From the NCBI GenBank assembly GCA_021805985.1, contig JAJZDN010000002.1:62001-126000 (forward strand): 64,000 nt of DNA, given 5' to 3'. Made by a program: the position numbers and the translations under genes. This document shows positions 25,432-34,944 of this stretch, piece after piece; position 1 is the first letter of the stretch, and the number at the start of each line of letters is the position of its first letter. The notes beneath the pieces were generated by a model. The model made no database searches. It was given only the letters and a program-made list of their open reading frames with translations, and was not told the DNA's origin. This stretch comes from Planctomycetota bacterium. GTDB taxonomy: Bacteria > Planctomycetota > Phycisphaerae > WQYP01.

Positions 25432-27654
25432 CTAATGCGCAGTCGGTGCAGGTTCAGGGTGAACGCCTCCCGGCCCCGCAGTCAAGTCATAAAGATTGCC
25501 ATGGTAGCGAACATTCAACAACCGCCCACTGAATGGGCGCGGTGCCCGAGAATCAGGCACAAGCGTTTTCCCGTTCACCGTTGGGTTAAATCCAAAAAAG
25601 GTTCGAATGACAACATTGGCAAAAGCCGAGCCACAAATACACTCTTTCATACAACCCGCCCGGAGTGCAATGTGCACTGGCGCATAATAGGCTGCAGGAT
25701 TTGGTCCATAAAAATCGTGGGCCTGTGCAAAGGGGCCTTCAGTGGTAACCGCCGATGTGCGGCAATAAAAATCATAGGCCTTCTTCCTGGCGCCCAGTCG
25801 CCATAGCGCACCGACCGTCAGTGGAATCCAGCCATCGTAGGATCCTAGCGCGCTGTGATCGGGTCGCGTGGTGAATGGGGCCTCCGGATCTTTCAAACTC
25901 ATAGCCCGCATCCAGTCGGGCGTAAAAAGCTCACTTTTTACGAAATGGATCATTGCTGATTTTTGCCCGGGAGATAACTCCCCAGCCAACGCGTCACCCA
26001 CGTAAATAAAATCAACGCAGTGTCGTACCGGCTCAAGTGTACCGTTCATCCATGCTGCGTTCCATGTGCCGCTGTGGGGGTTGTATAGATGCATAACCGC
26101 ACGCTGGAGTTTATCAGCCTGACGCCGAAGTTTAATCGCACGCGTCGAATTGCCGAGAATCGCCTCCCACTGGGCATCCCGGCGCATCATCCAGACATCT
26201 TGGGCGTTGACGGAGGCAACGCACCCGATGTAATCGGGTGCACATTCCAAAAGATTGCGGTTGGAGCCGCAATCAGCCAGGCCAAACGGGCCTTTCGGAA
26301 GGGTCTCCCAATTAGTGGCCAAGGCGTACATGTTCTGCGCCACGGTTCTTCCGTTCTCCAGCCGCTCGTTTAAAAACGCCCGGTCGCCCGTCACACGCAG
26401 GTATTCGTCCGCAGCGCGGAAAATACTGTCCGGGTCAAAGGCATAACCACTTATCGAAGCATACTTGGTGGCGTCCCAGCCATGCACGGAATTCAGCGAA
26501 AAGATTTGGCCCCCTCGCGGATTTTGCACCAACCACCGGCGGAGCGTCACCTTCATGCCAGCGGGCTCAAGTAATGCCCAGACGGCAGCGCCCATGGAGG
26601 CATCCCAATAGTATTGCTGACCGGGCGAACGCTCTCCACTGGTAATAAACGACCGCGGAAATAGCGGGAACTGCGTGCGCAAGAGTTCTAACATGGTCAG
26701 AATGCCCATGTAATAGTTACGCTTCATCTCGGCGCTGGGTGATACCAACACCGGCAGGCTGCCGGAAAAGTAATCGTTTCCCGGAGTAAAGGCATCGGTC
26801 CACCGTTGCTGCCACACCTGCTTGAAGTTCCGGAACTGCGCCGCAAAATGCGAACTCCAACTCGCGACGTGCCGCCGGACACGCGATATCTCACTTACTT
26901 TCCCATCGCCAGCAACAAATGAGATGATGTGTCGGCCATGCGGGGGAATTTGAACCCTCCACGACCATGTCACAACGCCTGCCTGGTTGGTCGTAGTGTC
27001 CGGTTTCAGCACCACCGCAACAATCGTCGCGTGGCCTGGTCGCTGCCGCGTGTTTAAAATTGAAACACCGTTCGACCTTAGCACGCCTGTTACCTGCAAT
27101 GCGAGTGTTGCCTCAATTGCCTTGTTTGAGGGGTTGCTCACTTCAATGCGTTCCAGCACACCGCGTGATTGGTTGACCAACCGCGTATCGGTTTGAACTG
27201 CAAGGCCGTCGCAATTCTGGTTTCGCCGCAGAACCCGATACGGGTACCACCGACATTCATCAGCAGAGTATTGCTTGCCGTTGACGGTCAGCCGCACAGG
27301 GGGATCGCCCATTCGATTTCGGCTCAGCCACCAGTTATTGCTTCTATCCTGATCGTCGGGATAAAAAGCGTAAGAGGTCAGGTCCCGCCTAATCGAAAGC
27401 ATGTCATGGAAATTATTCACATCCGGCGGATTGGCAATATTTTTCATGTCCAGCCAGCCGCCCGCCATTTCGCTTAGCGTCGGTATTTGCGCAGCGCTGG
27501 CCAGGGATCGCCCGTTGATTTTGCCAACCGTACTCTGATTGCCGCTGGCCTGCGCGCCAAAGCTGCAAGCCCCGCCCGCCAATGCCACAATCAACACCGT
27601 GATGGCAACCGCCTGATGGCGATTCTTCCAATTTTTTTTCCGACGCTGGCGCAT
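25432..27654 (-). CDS. Secreted six-hairpin-type glycoside hydrolase
   Basis: An N-terminal signal segment (VAITVLIVALAGGACSFGAQASG) is followed by a beta-sandwich of about 250 residues and then an (alpha/alpha)6-barrel. Recognisable stretches include QYYWDASMGAAVWALLEP, WDATKYASISGYAFDPDS, LLECAPDYIGCVASVNAQDVWMMRR and GSYDGWIPLTVGALWRLG, typical of six-hairpin glycosidases (GH63/GH15-like, 'MGH1' type). The linkage attacked cannot be told. The frame is open to 27714, but an AGGAG eight bases before the ATG at 27654 fixes the start (about 740 residues). It is the last gene of a minus-strand run beginning with a PEP-CTERM protein. Confidence 0.75.
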   Translation of the reverse strand: MRQRRKKNWKNRHQAVAITVLIVALAGGACSFGAQASGNQSTVGKINGRSLASAAQIPTLSEMAGGWLDMKNIANPPDVNNFHDMLSIRRDLTSYAFYPDDQDRSNNWWLSRNRMGDPPVRLTVNGKQYSADECRWYPYRVLRRNQNCDGLAVQTDTRLVNQSRGVLERIEVSNPSNKAIEATLALQVTGVLRSNGVSILNTRQRPGHATIVAVVLKPDTTTNQAGVVTWSWRVQIPPHGRHIISFVAGDGKVSEISRVRRHVASWSSHFAAQFRNFKQVWQQRWTDAFTPGNDYFSGSLPVLVSPSAEMKRNYYMGILTMLELLRTQFPLFPRSFITSGERSPGQQYYWDASMGAAVWALLEPAGMKVTLRRWLVQNPRGGQIFSLNSVHGWDATKYASISGYAFDPDSIFRAADEYLRVTGDRAFLNERLENGRTVAQNMYALATNWETLPKGPFGLADCGSNRNLLECAPDYIGCVASVNAQDVWMMRRDAQWEAILGNSTRAIKLRRQADKLQRAVMHLYNPHSGTWNAAWMNGTLEPVRHCVDFIYVGDALAGELSPGQKSAMIHFVKSELFTPDWMRAMSLKDPEAPFTTRPDHSALGSYDGWIPLTVGALWRLGARKKAYDFYCRTSAVTTEGPFAQAHDFYGPNPAAYYAPVHIALRAGCMKECICGSAFANVVIRTFFGFNPTVNGKTLVPDSRAPRPFSGRLLNVRYHGNLYDLTAGPGGVHPEPAPTAH

Positions 27655-27807
27655 GATTCTGTCTCCTGAAAATATTAGTCGTGACAATCTCAGATATATA
27701 CAAATCTCTTCCACAAACCTGCATGTGGAGCCAAAAAGATGAGATAGAAACAGTGTCCGTTCAGCTCATCTACCTTGTAGCATATCGAAATAATAAAACA
27801 GTAAGCA

Positions 27808-29199
27808 CTAGTATGGTTTAACCTTTCCTGCGATATCCACGACCACCACGCTGGCCACCGGGTCCGGTGCAGCAGCCGGTAGATACACCAGTTGACCGCC
27901 AAGCCCGGTCGCCGTTTGTAATTTCAGGTGATCAGCCAGTAGGTAGGCCTTCGTAATCACATTGCGCATAGGCACCACCAACGTGCGGTTTTTGGGCCAC
28001 TTGGTGACCTCCAGAAATAGCTTACCGGGCTTTTGTGTGGCGTAGCCAAACGTCAACGCCTTGGCAAACGGCGTGCGATGTGAGCCATAGATGGCCTCGC
28101 CATTGATCTGCAGCCATTTTCCCATGGCCAGCAGACGATCTACTTCAGGCTTGGGAATCACACCCTTGGCGGTGGGGCCGACATTGAGCAAAAAGTTGCC
28201 TCCCCCGCTGGCACAATGAATAAGATGATGAATCAGCATGGTGGAAGATTTCCAATCGTGATCCCATGAAACATATCCCCATGTATTGTTGATCGTCATG
28301 CATGTTTCCCATGGTCCCGGCAGACCGCGCGGCGGAATTTTCTCCTCCGGCGTGCTGTAGTCGCCAAGTCCCTTGAACTTCGACCAGGCATCCAGGCGGT
28401 TGTTTATGATGACGGTGGGGTCAATCTTCCGGACATAATCCCAGATCGTACGGGCGTCGGTTTCGGTCCAGCCTGCGACGTGTTGCCCGGATGGAGTAGT
28501 CCAGGGGGTTATAACGGAATTATCAAACCACATGAGTGCAGGGTGATATTGGCGGATCAGTTCACCGAGTTGCCTGGTCATGTATTTTAAATAGGGCTTG
28601 GCACCGCCCACAGCAAAACGTGTTGGAAAATAAATCGGATGGCCATGGTTCCAACTGTGCGGCAGTTGATACTTGCTGTGCCAATTTTCCACTGAGTAAT
28701 ACGTGCAGAATTTAATTCCCTGTTGCTGGCAGGCTTTATCCAATGCCGCCACAGGATCTTTGTGCCACGGCGTGTCATCGACAACATTGTAATGTGTGGC
28801 ATTCGTCTTAAACATGCAAAACCCGTCGTGGTGCATGGTGGTAATAACGATGTATTTCATTCCTGCAGCCTTGGCAATCTGTACCCATCGGGCCGCGTCA
28901 AATTCCGTAGGGTCAAAGCGCTTGGCCAATTGAGCATATTGTTTTCGAGGGATATGCGCATTGTTCATAATCCATTCGCCCGATTCTGGAGCGTGCTTGC
29001 CATGCCACACACCCGCCGGTACCGCATACAACCCCCAGTGGATGAACATGCCGAAACGGTCTTTCTTCCACCATCCCATATCCGCAGTATGCGTTTTTCC
29101 AACCGGCGCGGCTACGGCTCGCTGGGGCGGCCTGCCGCAGAGGCAGCCAGAAATGATGCCGGTGATTACAAGCATTTTTAGAGCGCTTTTTATTTTCAC
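27808..29199 (-). CDS. Alpha-L-fucosidase, GH29, probable lipoprotein
   Basis: This is a retaining GH29 enzyme. Signatures are KKDRFGMFIHWGLYAVPAG, AKAAGMKYIVITTMHHDGF, and the nucleophile Asp226 in ALMWFDNSVI. GGGNFLLNVGPTAKG near the C-terminal side of the barrel is also typical. The signal peptide ends in a lipobox-like I-I-S-G-C19, so anchoring to a membrane is likely. The start is GTG, with an AAGGAT five bases upstream. It removes terminal alpha-L-fucose from glycans and fits the surrounding hydrolase genes. At 463 residues it is of ordinary length. Confidence 0.93.
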   Translation of the reverse strand: MKIKSALKMLVITGIISGCLCGRPPQRAVAAPVGKTHTADMGWWKKDRFGMFIHWGLYAVPAGVWHGKHAPESGEWIMNNAHIPRKQYAQLAKRFDPTEFDAARWVQIAKAAGMKYIVITTMHHDGFCMFKTNATHYNVVDDTPWHKDPVAALDKACQQQGIKFCTYYSVENWHSKYQLPHSWNHGHPIYFPTRFAVGGAKPYLKYMTRQLGELIRQYHPALMWFDNSVITPWTTPSGQHVAGWTETDARTIWDYVRKIDPTVIINNRLDAWSKFKGLGDYSTPEEKIPPRGLPGPWETCMTINNTWGYVSWDHDWKSSTMLIHHLIHCASGGGNFLLNVGPTAKGVIPKPEVDRLLAMGKWLQINGEAIYGSHRTPFAKALTFGYATQKPGKLFLEVTKWPKNRTLVVPMRNVITKAYLLADHLKLQTATGLGGQLVYLPAAAPDPVASVVVVDIAGKVKPY

Positions 29200-29348
29200 G
29201 GTAAATCCTTTTCAAGATAACGAAACAAAACACTCACAATTTATATCTAACGGCCCGACCTGGCGGGAACAAGCATCGGTGTGCCGCGTGTGATGAACTG
29301 GCAGCGCAGCCATGGGGCTGGCGCGCCAGCGGCGGACGTTATCACGAA

Positions 29349-30539
29349 TCACTTCCACTGAATTCTGGCTTGATGTGTGCTTAGATCCACCCAAACCGAG
29401 GCGTGCTCAAACTTTCGAGTAAAGATGTACCCATGAATGTCCGGCTCCCCAAGGGGGCGACCCAGGGGTTTTTCCAATTGGGGGTACCACCTCTGATCGA
29501 CCTTCTTCTTATCTGCTGTAAGCAGGATCGACCCCTGACCCACGCTATATCCCCAAGAATATTGAAAATACGTGTACCGCTGAGCGCAGATCAGAAAACA
29601 GGCCAGTGGAAACGTAATATCTTTTCTGGCTCGCTTCACCAACGTGGAATACGGTATTGTGTCAATCCCCGGGGTGATCCAATTGAAATTTGGCCAACCC
29701 TTCACAACCACAATTTTTCCAGTCTTCGCCTCCGCCATGATGGCCATCATCTCGGCCTTTACCCGTTTCGGCGAACCGCCAGTGGGATCGCCACTGTAAA
29801 CGAAATCGAAATGCTCGAACATGGCACCATCAGAATACTGAAGATGAGTATTGGCGTAAGCTGCATTCAAGCCGGTGCTGTTCATGCAATCCTCCAAGCC
29901 GTTAAGTAGAATCAAGCTCGGTTTGTTCAGCCTTGCGAGTTTGTCGTGGAGACGTTTTTCAAGCGGCAGGAGGGCCGCCGCCCTTTTTTTCCACGCCATC
30001 GGGGGAAGGCCCCCGTCAATGAATACTCCGTCCACATTTTTGTGGGCCACCATATTGGCAGCAACGTTTACCCACCATCTCTGGAAACCCAGATTGTTTA
30101 TTTTGTAAAGTCCCCCTTGTTTTTTTGTGGTGACCCAAGTGGACCGAAGAGCCTCATCGGCTTGGTAAAAAGGAAAAACCTGGTCTGCGGCCCAGTAGAA
30201 TAGGACGCACACGCGAGGATTGAATTTTTTAAGTTGTCGCGCAGTTCGCAAGAATTCAGATTCGCCATTTCTTGGCTCCCCCGGTTTCCGCAGCGCCAAT
30301 CCCTGCGCTTTTTCAATCGACAGCGCGGAAAAATGGGTGGCAAGGAACTTCGCCTCCGCCGATGTAAAACCAGTGTAGCTTCCGAGATCTGCGTAAGTAG
30401 GCACATGCCGCCAACTAAATGGCGGGTACGACGCCGGTGCTCCAGCGGCAGCGTGGCAGCACGTCGCTGCCGAAACTGCAACCACCACGGTAGTTATGAA
30501 AGCCGATAGCCTATCAAGTATACGGGGATATCCCATCAT
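29349..30539 (-). CDS. Secreted putative glycoside hydrolase (GHL15-like), copy A
   Basis: A signal peptide (LSAFITTVVVAVSAATCCHAAAG) precedes a TIM-barrel-like domain with FSWRHVPTYADLGSYTGFTS, LATHFSALSIEKAQG, NVDGVFIDGGLPP, PSLILLNGLED and a conserved tail, QRWYPQLEKPLGRPLGEP. I associate this pattern with the 'hypothetical glycosyl hydrolase 15' group; the activity is not known. The close paralogue at 36539-37708 shares the tail almost word for word (RWYPDLEKPLGRPLDEP). The longer frame starts at 30638, but TAGGAAAAT before the ATG pair at 30539/30536 supports the shorter protein (about 396 residues). Confidence 0.75.
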   Translation of the reverse strand: MMGYPRILDRLSAFITTVVVAVSAATCCHAAAGAPASYPPFSWRHVPTYADLGSYTGFTSAEAKFLATHFSALSIEKAQGLALRKPGEPRNGESEFLRTARQLKKFNPRVCVLFYWAADQVFPFYQADEALRSTWVTTKKQGGLYKINNLGFQRWWVNVAANMVAHKNVDGVFIDGGLPPMAWKKRAAALLPLEKRLHDKLARLNKPSLILLNGLEDCMNSTGLNAAYANTHLQYSDGAMFEHFDFVYSGDPTGGSPKRVKAEMMAIMAEAKTGKIVVVKGWPNFNWITPGIDTIPYSTLVKRARKDITFPLACFLICAQRYTYFQYSWGYSVGQGSILLTADKKKVDQRWYPQLEKPLGRPLGEPDIHGYIFTRKFEHASVWVDLSTHQARIQWK

Positions 30540-30641
30540 TATTATTTTCCTAAAAAACGTCCAATGTCCTGTCTGCATGAATCGGTTCAGGGCCTCGATC
30601 ACGCCCAATGCATCAGCGTATGAGGCGGTGCCCCCCATCCC

Positions 30642-30777
30642 GGTTACTGTTTACCGATAATCAGTGAAAAAAGTGCAGGTTTCCTGGCAATTCGGCTCGC
30701 TTGCCGCGTCCAAGGCAACTGTGCCCCGCCATTTGTCGCAGTATTTCCGCCCAATGTCCACATGGTAAACAGTAACC
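30642..30777. repeat. Pair of perfect 14-bp inverted repeats
   Basis: GGTTACTGTTTACC at 30642-30655 is the exact inverse complement of 30764-30777, with 108 bp between. The pair fills the gap between the pseudopilin gene and copy A of the putative hydrolase. Each arm is itself weakly palindromic, so the pair could be two binding sites for a dimeric regulator working by looping; alternatively it marks the ends of a small non-coding element. Confidence 0.45.
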
Positions 30778-30793
30778 CATCCCGTAGCCTGCC

Positions 30794-31684
30794 TCATTGC
30801 TGCCCAGCCGGCCACGCACCAGGATTCACCATCCAGATACCTTTAGGCTGAACTATAGTGCCATTGCCATAGACAGCGGTGCTATCATAATGCAGCGTCT
30901 CTACATGGCCGTCCGCAAAAAGATAGTTCAGCACATGATCGGGATGTAAATAAGCCCCCCGATTAACAAACGGGTTGTCCCAGCTTCCACCAGTGATCTG
31001 ACCATAATTGGGATAATCGATACCGCAGACCCAATTACCATTTCCCTGACTGGTATAAGCACCTCGCTCTCCGAGGGCCATCGTGCCAGCGGGGTTGACG
31101 ACCGAGGATGCTCGACGGTATTGCAGCCACGAAGTGGGGGCACCGGTATAATTGCCATTCCAAGCGGTTCCCATGTACAAGCTGGAGGATGTCAACCAGA
31201 CTCCACCATACCAGGCGGAAATCGGCATTGCGTAGCTTTGTATGCCGTATTTCGTGCCCCCAACTGCCGGGTCGGTGTAGGTGGCAGGAATTCCCACAGA
31301 TGGGTCAGCGGGGCACTCGTAGACCGCCAGAGATAAATTCGGCGGCAGATACCAAGATTGCAACCAACCGTTTGGTCCCGGTGTCAGGTGCCCGGTGCTT
31401 AGGAACGGGTATAGCAGGTCATCCCATCCGACAAAGTCGCCGCCGTCCCATGACCACGGGAGCATACCCCTATAGGTGTCTGTATATTCAGCAGCAGCTA
31501 ATCCAATCTGCCTTTCGTTAGAGGAACAGACAACGACCAACGCTTGAGCTCGAGCCTGAGCCAATGCCGGCAGCAACAGCGCAATGAGCAGGGCGATGAT
31601 TGAGATAACCACCAGCAATTCGATGAGAGTAAAGCCGCGGTTGGCGGTTCGACGAACCAATTGAACAAAACGAGTGCTATACAT
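30794..31684 (-). CDS. Pseudopilin with H-x10-DG tail
   Basis: The N-terminus [19 protein letters not shown] is a class III prepilin signal with Gly before the cleavage site and Glu+5. The C-terminal [19 protein letters not shown] is the H-x9-DG-type tail of planctomycete pseudopilins, here with ten residues between. At about 296 residues it is normal for the group. The ATG at 31684 follows a GGAGA at good spacing; the open frame to 31720 is ignored. It lies between a PEP-CTERM protein gene and a putative hydrolase, the same order as at 38287-39165. Confidence 0.9.
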   Translation of the reverse strand: MYSTRFVQLVRRTANRGFTLIELLVVISIIALLIALLLPALAQARAQALVVVCSSNERQIGLAAAEYTDTYRGMLPWSWDGGDFVGWDDLLYPFLSTGHLTPGPNGWLQSWYLPPNLSLAVYECPADPSVGIPATYTDPAVGGTKYGIQSYAMPISAWYGGVWLTSSSLYMGTAWNGNYTGAPTSWLQYRRASSVVNPAGTMALGERGAYTSQGNGNWVCGIDYPNYGQITGGSWDNPFVNRGAYLHPDHVLNYLFADGHVETLHYDSTAVYGNGTIVQPKGIWMVNPGAWPAGQQ

Positions 31685-31786
31685 GACGGTTCTCCAAAAA
31701 AGTCCATTTGCATCGCACATTTATGCGATATCGAAACAGGCGGAAGCATTGCGGACACCCGCAATGCTCCCACCATGAACGTCATA

Positions 31787-32641
31787 TTAAGCTGATCGTT
31801 GCATCCTACGTTTGCGACCAATCAGCAGCAGGCCCACGCCACCGACGGCGAATACTGCCAGTGAAGCAGGCTCCGGAACGACCGTGCTATAAGCGAAATT
31901 GGTGAGGTTCTGCGTTTCTGACGCTCCGCCGGTCCCACCAGTAAAGCCGATGTAGCCCGTGGTGCCTCCAACGATGGTACCGATATTGACGGCATACTTC
32001 GTTTGGGTGAACGTGTCCGCAGAAATCAAGGGATCCGTCCCCGTTATAGAAAGTGTCTGTGCGGAACTATTGTAAGCGACCGTAAAATTGATGGGATTGG
32101 TATCAGATGACAGGAAGGTGCTTCCACCCGTACCACCACCGCCAACTGAAATGTACGAAAGAGTTCCGTCGTTGCCAAACTGGACCCCATAGGCTCCGGG
32201 ATAATTTTCGATCCCGATGGCTGCGCTGGGCGTAATACCTGGATTTGTGTTATATGCCGCATACCCTTTAAATCCTCCGCTGCCGCTAACGGCATTGGTT
32301 CCTTCGGACTGTACGACGAATAGAAAACCGTCGCCTGGGCCAAAGTTGGGACTACTTTGCCCGGACAATTGCCATGTAAAGCTCGCCGTCCAGGACTTCG
32401 CCACGTTCTGCTGTGTATTATACCAAGCAGCGTTTGCGTCTCCCTGAATAGCCACCGTCGTAAGAGTCAGGTCATTATTGGTGACGGTCGGAGGTGGGCT
32501 CCCGTTTCCGACAAATGTCCAACCCGTTCCCGATCCACCGAAGCCTGTAACGTCAGCGGATGCCGGACGAACGCCGATAAGGCTCGCCCCCAAGAGTGCC
32601 GCCCCCGTGAGGAGTACCGACTTGTAAAACCTACCGGACAT
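31787..32641 (-). CDS. PEP-CTERM protein with L-type lectin-like domain
   Basis: After a signal peptide (VLLTGAALLGASLIGVRPASA) comes a jelly-roll domain with NDLTLTTVAIQGDANAAWYN and FGPGDGFLFVVQSEG, resembling bacterial L-type (legume) lectins. The C-terminus is a PEP-CTERM sorting signal: VVPEPASLAVFAVGGVGLLL followed by a basic RKRR. Such proteins are recognised by exosortase and placed on the cell surface; no exosortase gene is in this window. An AAAGGAG before the ATG at 32641 fixes the start, rather than 32752. It may bind the glycans degraded by the neighbouring enzymes (inference). Confidence 0.85.
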   Translation of the reverse strand: MSGRFYKSVLLTGAALLGASLIGVRPASADVTGFGGSGTGWTFVGNGSPPPTVTNNDLTLTTVAIQGDANAAWYNTQQNVAKSWTASFTWQLSGQSSPNFGPGDGFLFVVQSEGTNAVSGSGGFKGYAAYNTNPGITPSAAIGIENYPGAYGVQFGNDGTLSYISVGGGGTGGSTFLSSDTNPINFTVAYNSSAQTLSITGTDPLISADTFTQTKYAVNIGTIVGGTTGYIGFTGGTGGASETQNLTNFAYSTVVPEPASLAVFAVGGVGLLLIGRKRRMQRSA

Positions 32642-33409
32642 AAAAACTCCTTTTGCTCCCTGTGGGAGCCTCTCTGAATCGCCCACCGACCGGATGGGCT
32701 GCGGTTTGCCGCGATACGCGGCAGATTGGATACGACTGGAAATGCTATTCATAGCACCCTCCTAAACAGGAGATCATCGCGCTGCTCCTGCCAACCACAC
32801 GGTTGACAATAATTGAGACGAGCGCACTGCAAGACAAACTTGAGTTGGCCCATTGTTGCCAACCCGCCAGACAAATTCTGACAAACTCCCGCCTCCTTAC
32901 CAAGAATAGACGTTCTCTTCTCCATGCCACCTCAACGCGCTGAGCTAATCCCGGGGCCGAGAAACCAGAATGACCCGGCTGGCACCATCGCCTCATGTCC
33001 TCTGCGTTTCAGCCTTTTCAACGGCCGTACCTGTCTACCGACAAAGCGGGACCGCTAAATATAGAATCTGGCACAACACGGTTCCGATGACACGACTGAA
33101 ATACTGTCGCGACTCATGTCAAATAGTATATGGCGGTGTAACACAATTACAAGCGCTAATTTGTAACACAAATAGTACAATTATTTATCATGTACCCACG
33201 CCATAAGCTTGGAATTTTAGCCTTTTATGATCGACTCTCATTCGCCTGTAAAATCAGTGACAAACCAGACCGGGACCGCAAGGGCCACCATCAATATCAG
33301 CGAATATGAGATATGACTGTGGCAAAATTGCCATATCCAATCCAGGCGATTTCGGATAGTATTGCCCGTAATTGGTCACGCACTAGTTCGTTTTCCGGAG
33401 GTGCTGCAT
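32642..33409. promoter_or_regulatory. Divergent regulatory region with clustered short repeats
   Basis: No gene is supported in this 768-bp gap between the lectin gene (minus) and the regulator gene (plus). An AT-rich patch holds direct repeats CAAATAGTA (33120-33128 and 33169-33177) and TGTAACACAA (33137-33146 and 33162-33171), spaced 49 and 25 bp apart. Overlapping them is an inverted pair, TTACAA/TTGTAA (33147-33152 / 33161-33166). These look like operators of the divergent promoter, perhaps bound by the adjacent XylR-like regulator. Confidence 0.45.
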
Positions 33410-34576
33410 ATGGCATCCATGCGACAGGTTCTCTTCCTTGGCAATTTATCCATTGGATATAATCGCAATATTTTGCGCGCCATCGGCGATTACGCAGCGC
33501 AAGGCAATCGGCACCACATCCTGTTCCCGACTGATTACGAACCAGCCAACGCCAATTGGCTGCATCAAATCGACATCAGCGGCGTGATCGTTGGCGCATG
33601 CCCGCAGTTTGGCACGCTGCTGTCACAGATTGTGCGAGCTAAGAAGCCCGTGGTGGATGTATCCGCAGAGGGCGAAGCCATGGGCCACACACGCATCGCC
33701 ACGGATGATCAGGTCGTGGGAGCAATGGCCGCTGATTATTTTGCCGATCGAGGATTCAAGCGTCTGGTCTATTACGGAGTGGCGGCCCGCCACTGGTCCG
33801 CAATGCGATGGCGGGGCTTTCAAAAGCGTGCGCAAGATCGTGGTGCCGCAGTACAGCATTTTGACCGCCCCTCCGGTTCGACCGACCAGGAGGCCGGCTT
33901 TTTTCCCTGTCCCGTTGCCCAGTGGATACATTCGCTAAATCACCCGACCGCAGTTTTTGCCGGCGATGATCTGCTTGGGGCCGAACTCCTGGAAGCCTGT
34001 CAACACCTTAACATTTCAGTACCGGACGAAATGGCCATTCTCAGTGTTGATAACGATGATATTTACGGTTCCTGGGGGAACCATCGGCTCTCCAGCGTCA
34101 TGCTGAATACGGGGGAGATAGGCCGACGCGCCCTTGATACGCTGTTGCGTTTGATTCAACGAAGATCAGTTGCTTCCACGACTATTCTTATTCAACCAAT
34201 CCATATTGTTACGCGATTTTCAACAAACATATTTGGCGTGTCGGACCCGCTGGTGCGCGAGGCTTTGCAATTGATTCACCAAGGATTCGGCGGCGGCATA
34301 TCAGTAAAGAGCGTCGCATCGAAATTAGCGGTTTCTCGGCCAACGCTGGAGCGCCGGTTCGCTTTGGAATTGAACCGCACCCCCGCTGCGGAAATTTCCC
34401 GGGTGCAGGCGGAGTTTGCCCGCCGTCGTCTTCTGGATACAGATAAGACGGTAACCGAAATAGCCGCGGAAGCCGGTTACTCCTCGGCCCGGCAATTGCG
34501 TGCGGCCATGGATCAGCACTTTGCGGTAACACCGCGGGACATGCGAACACTTATCCCCCATCAGCCACCCTTATAA
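33410..34576 (+). CDS. XylR-like transcriptional regulator (PBP-like sensor plus AraC HTH)
   Basis: The N-terminal 270 residues form a periplasmic-binding-protein-like sugar sensor of LacI/XylR type (DISGVIVGACPQFGTLLSQI, FADRGFKRLVYYGV, PTAVFAGDDLLGAELLEAC, MAILSVDNDDIYGSWGNHRLSSV). The C-terminal hundred residues are an AraC-type DNA-binding domain (SVKSVASKLAVSRPTLERRFALELNRTPAAEI, TVTEIAAEAGYSS). This is the architecture of the E. coli xylose regulator XylR. A GGAGG eight bases before the ATG at 33410 fixes the start. It probably controls the flanking hydrolase cassettes. Confidence 0.92.
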   Translation: MASMRQVLFLGNLSIGYNRNILRAIGDYAAQGNRHHILFPTDYEPANANWLHQIDISGVIVGACPQFGTLLSQIVRAKKPVVDVSAEGEAMGHTRIATDDQVVGAMAADYFADRGFKRLVYYGVAARHWSAMRWRGFQKRAQDRGAAVQHFDRPSGSTDQEAGFFPCPVAQWIHSLNHPTAVFAGDDLLGAELLEACQHLNISVPDEMAILSVDNDDIYGSWGNHRLSSVMLNTGEIGRRALDTLLRLIQRRSVASTTILIQPIHIVTRFSTNIFGVSDPLVREALQLIHQGFGGGISVKSVASKLAVSRPTLERRFALELNRTPAAEISRVQAEFARRRLLDTDKTVTEIAAEAGYSSARQLRAAMDQHFAVTPRDMRTLIPHQPPL

Positions 34577-34944
34577 AAAAACGCCGCAACGCCCCGCAAC
34601 TTTTAAGCAGTGTCCATCACCGCGTCTCATTAAGGCCACCGCAGGTGCCGAACGCTTCCGGTCGTTTCCGCGTGTCGCCTGTCCCTATATCCAGAGTATG
34701 TGACTTGCTGTCGGGACGTCGTCGTGGTGAAAAACGCTAACTGCAAAACACCATATAATGAATACTTCCCATCGTTGAAGTAATTCTGCCAATACTGAGA
34801 TCGCTTCCTCCGTCTGCTGACTCATCGGTGCCCGTTTCTTTCGTTAGGTCACCAAGTCAACCGCATCAATTGCCAACTGCCAACGATCACAAATACGCGG
34901 GAGAACTGTCATTTTGTCATTTCTTTCTCCAAAGATATCAAGGA
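34577..34944. other. Intergenic region without recognised features
   Basis: This 368-bp gap separates the regulator (plus) from the convergent GH29-like gene (minus). No complete gene, clear terminator or repeat was found. A poly-A run follows the regulator stop directly. Confidence 0.5.
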
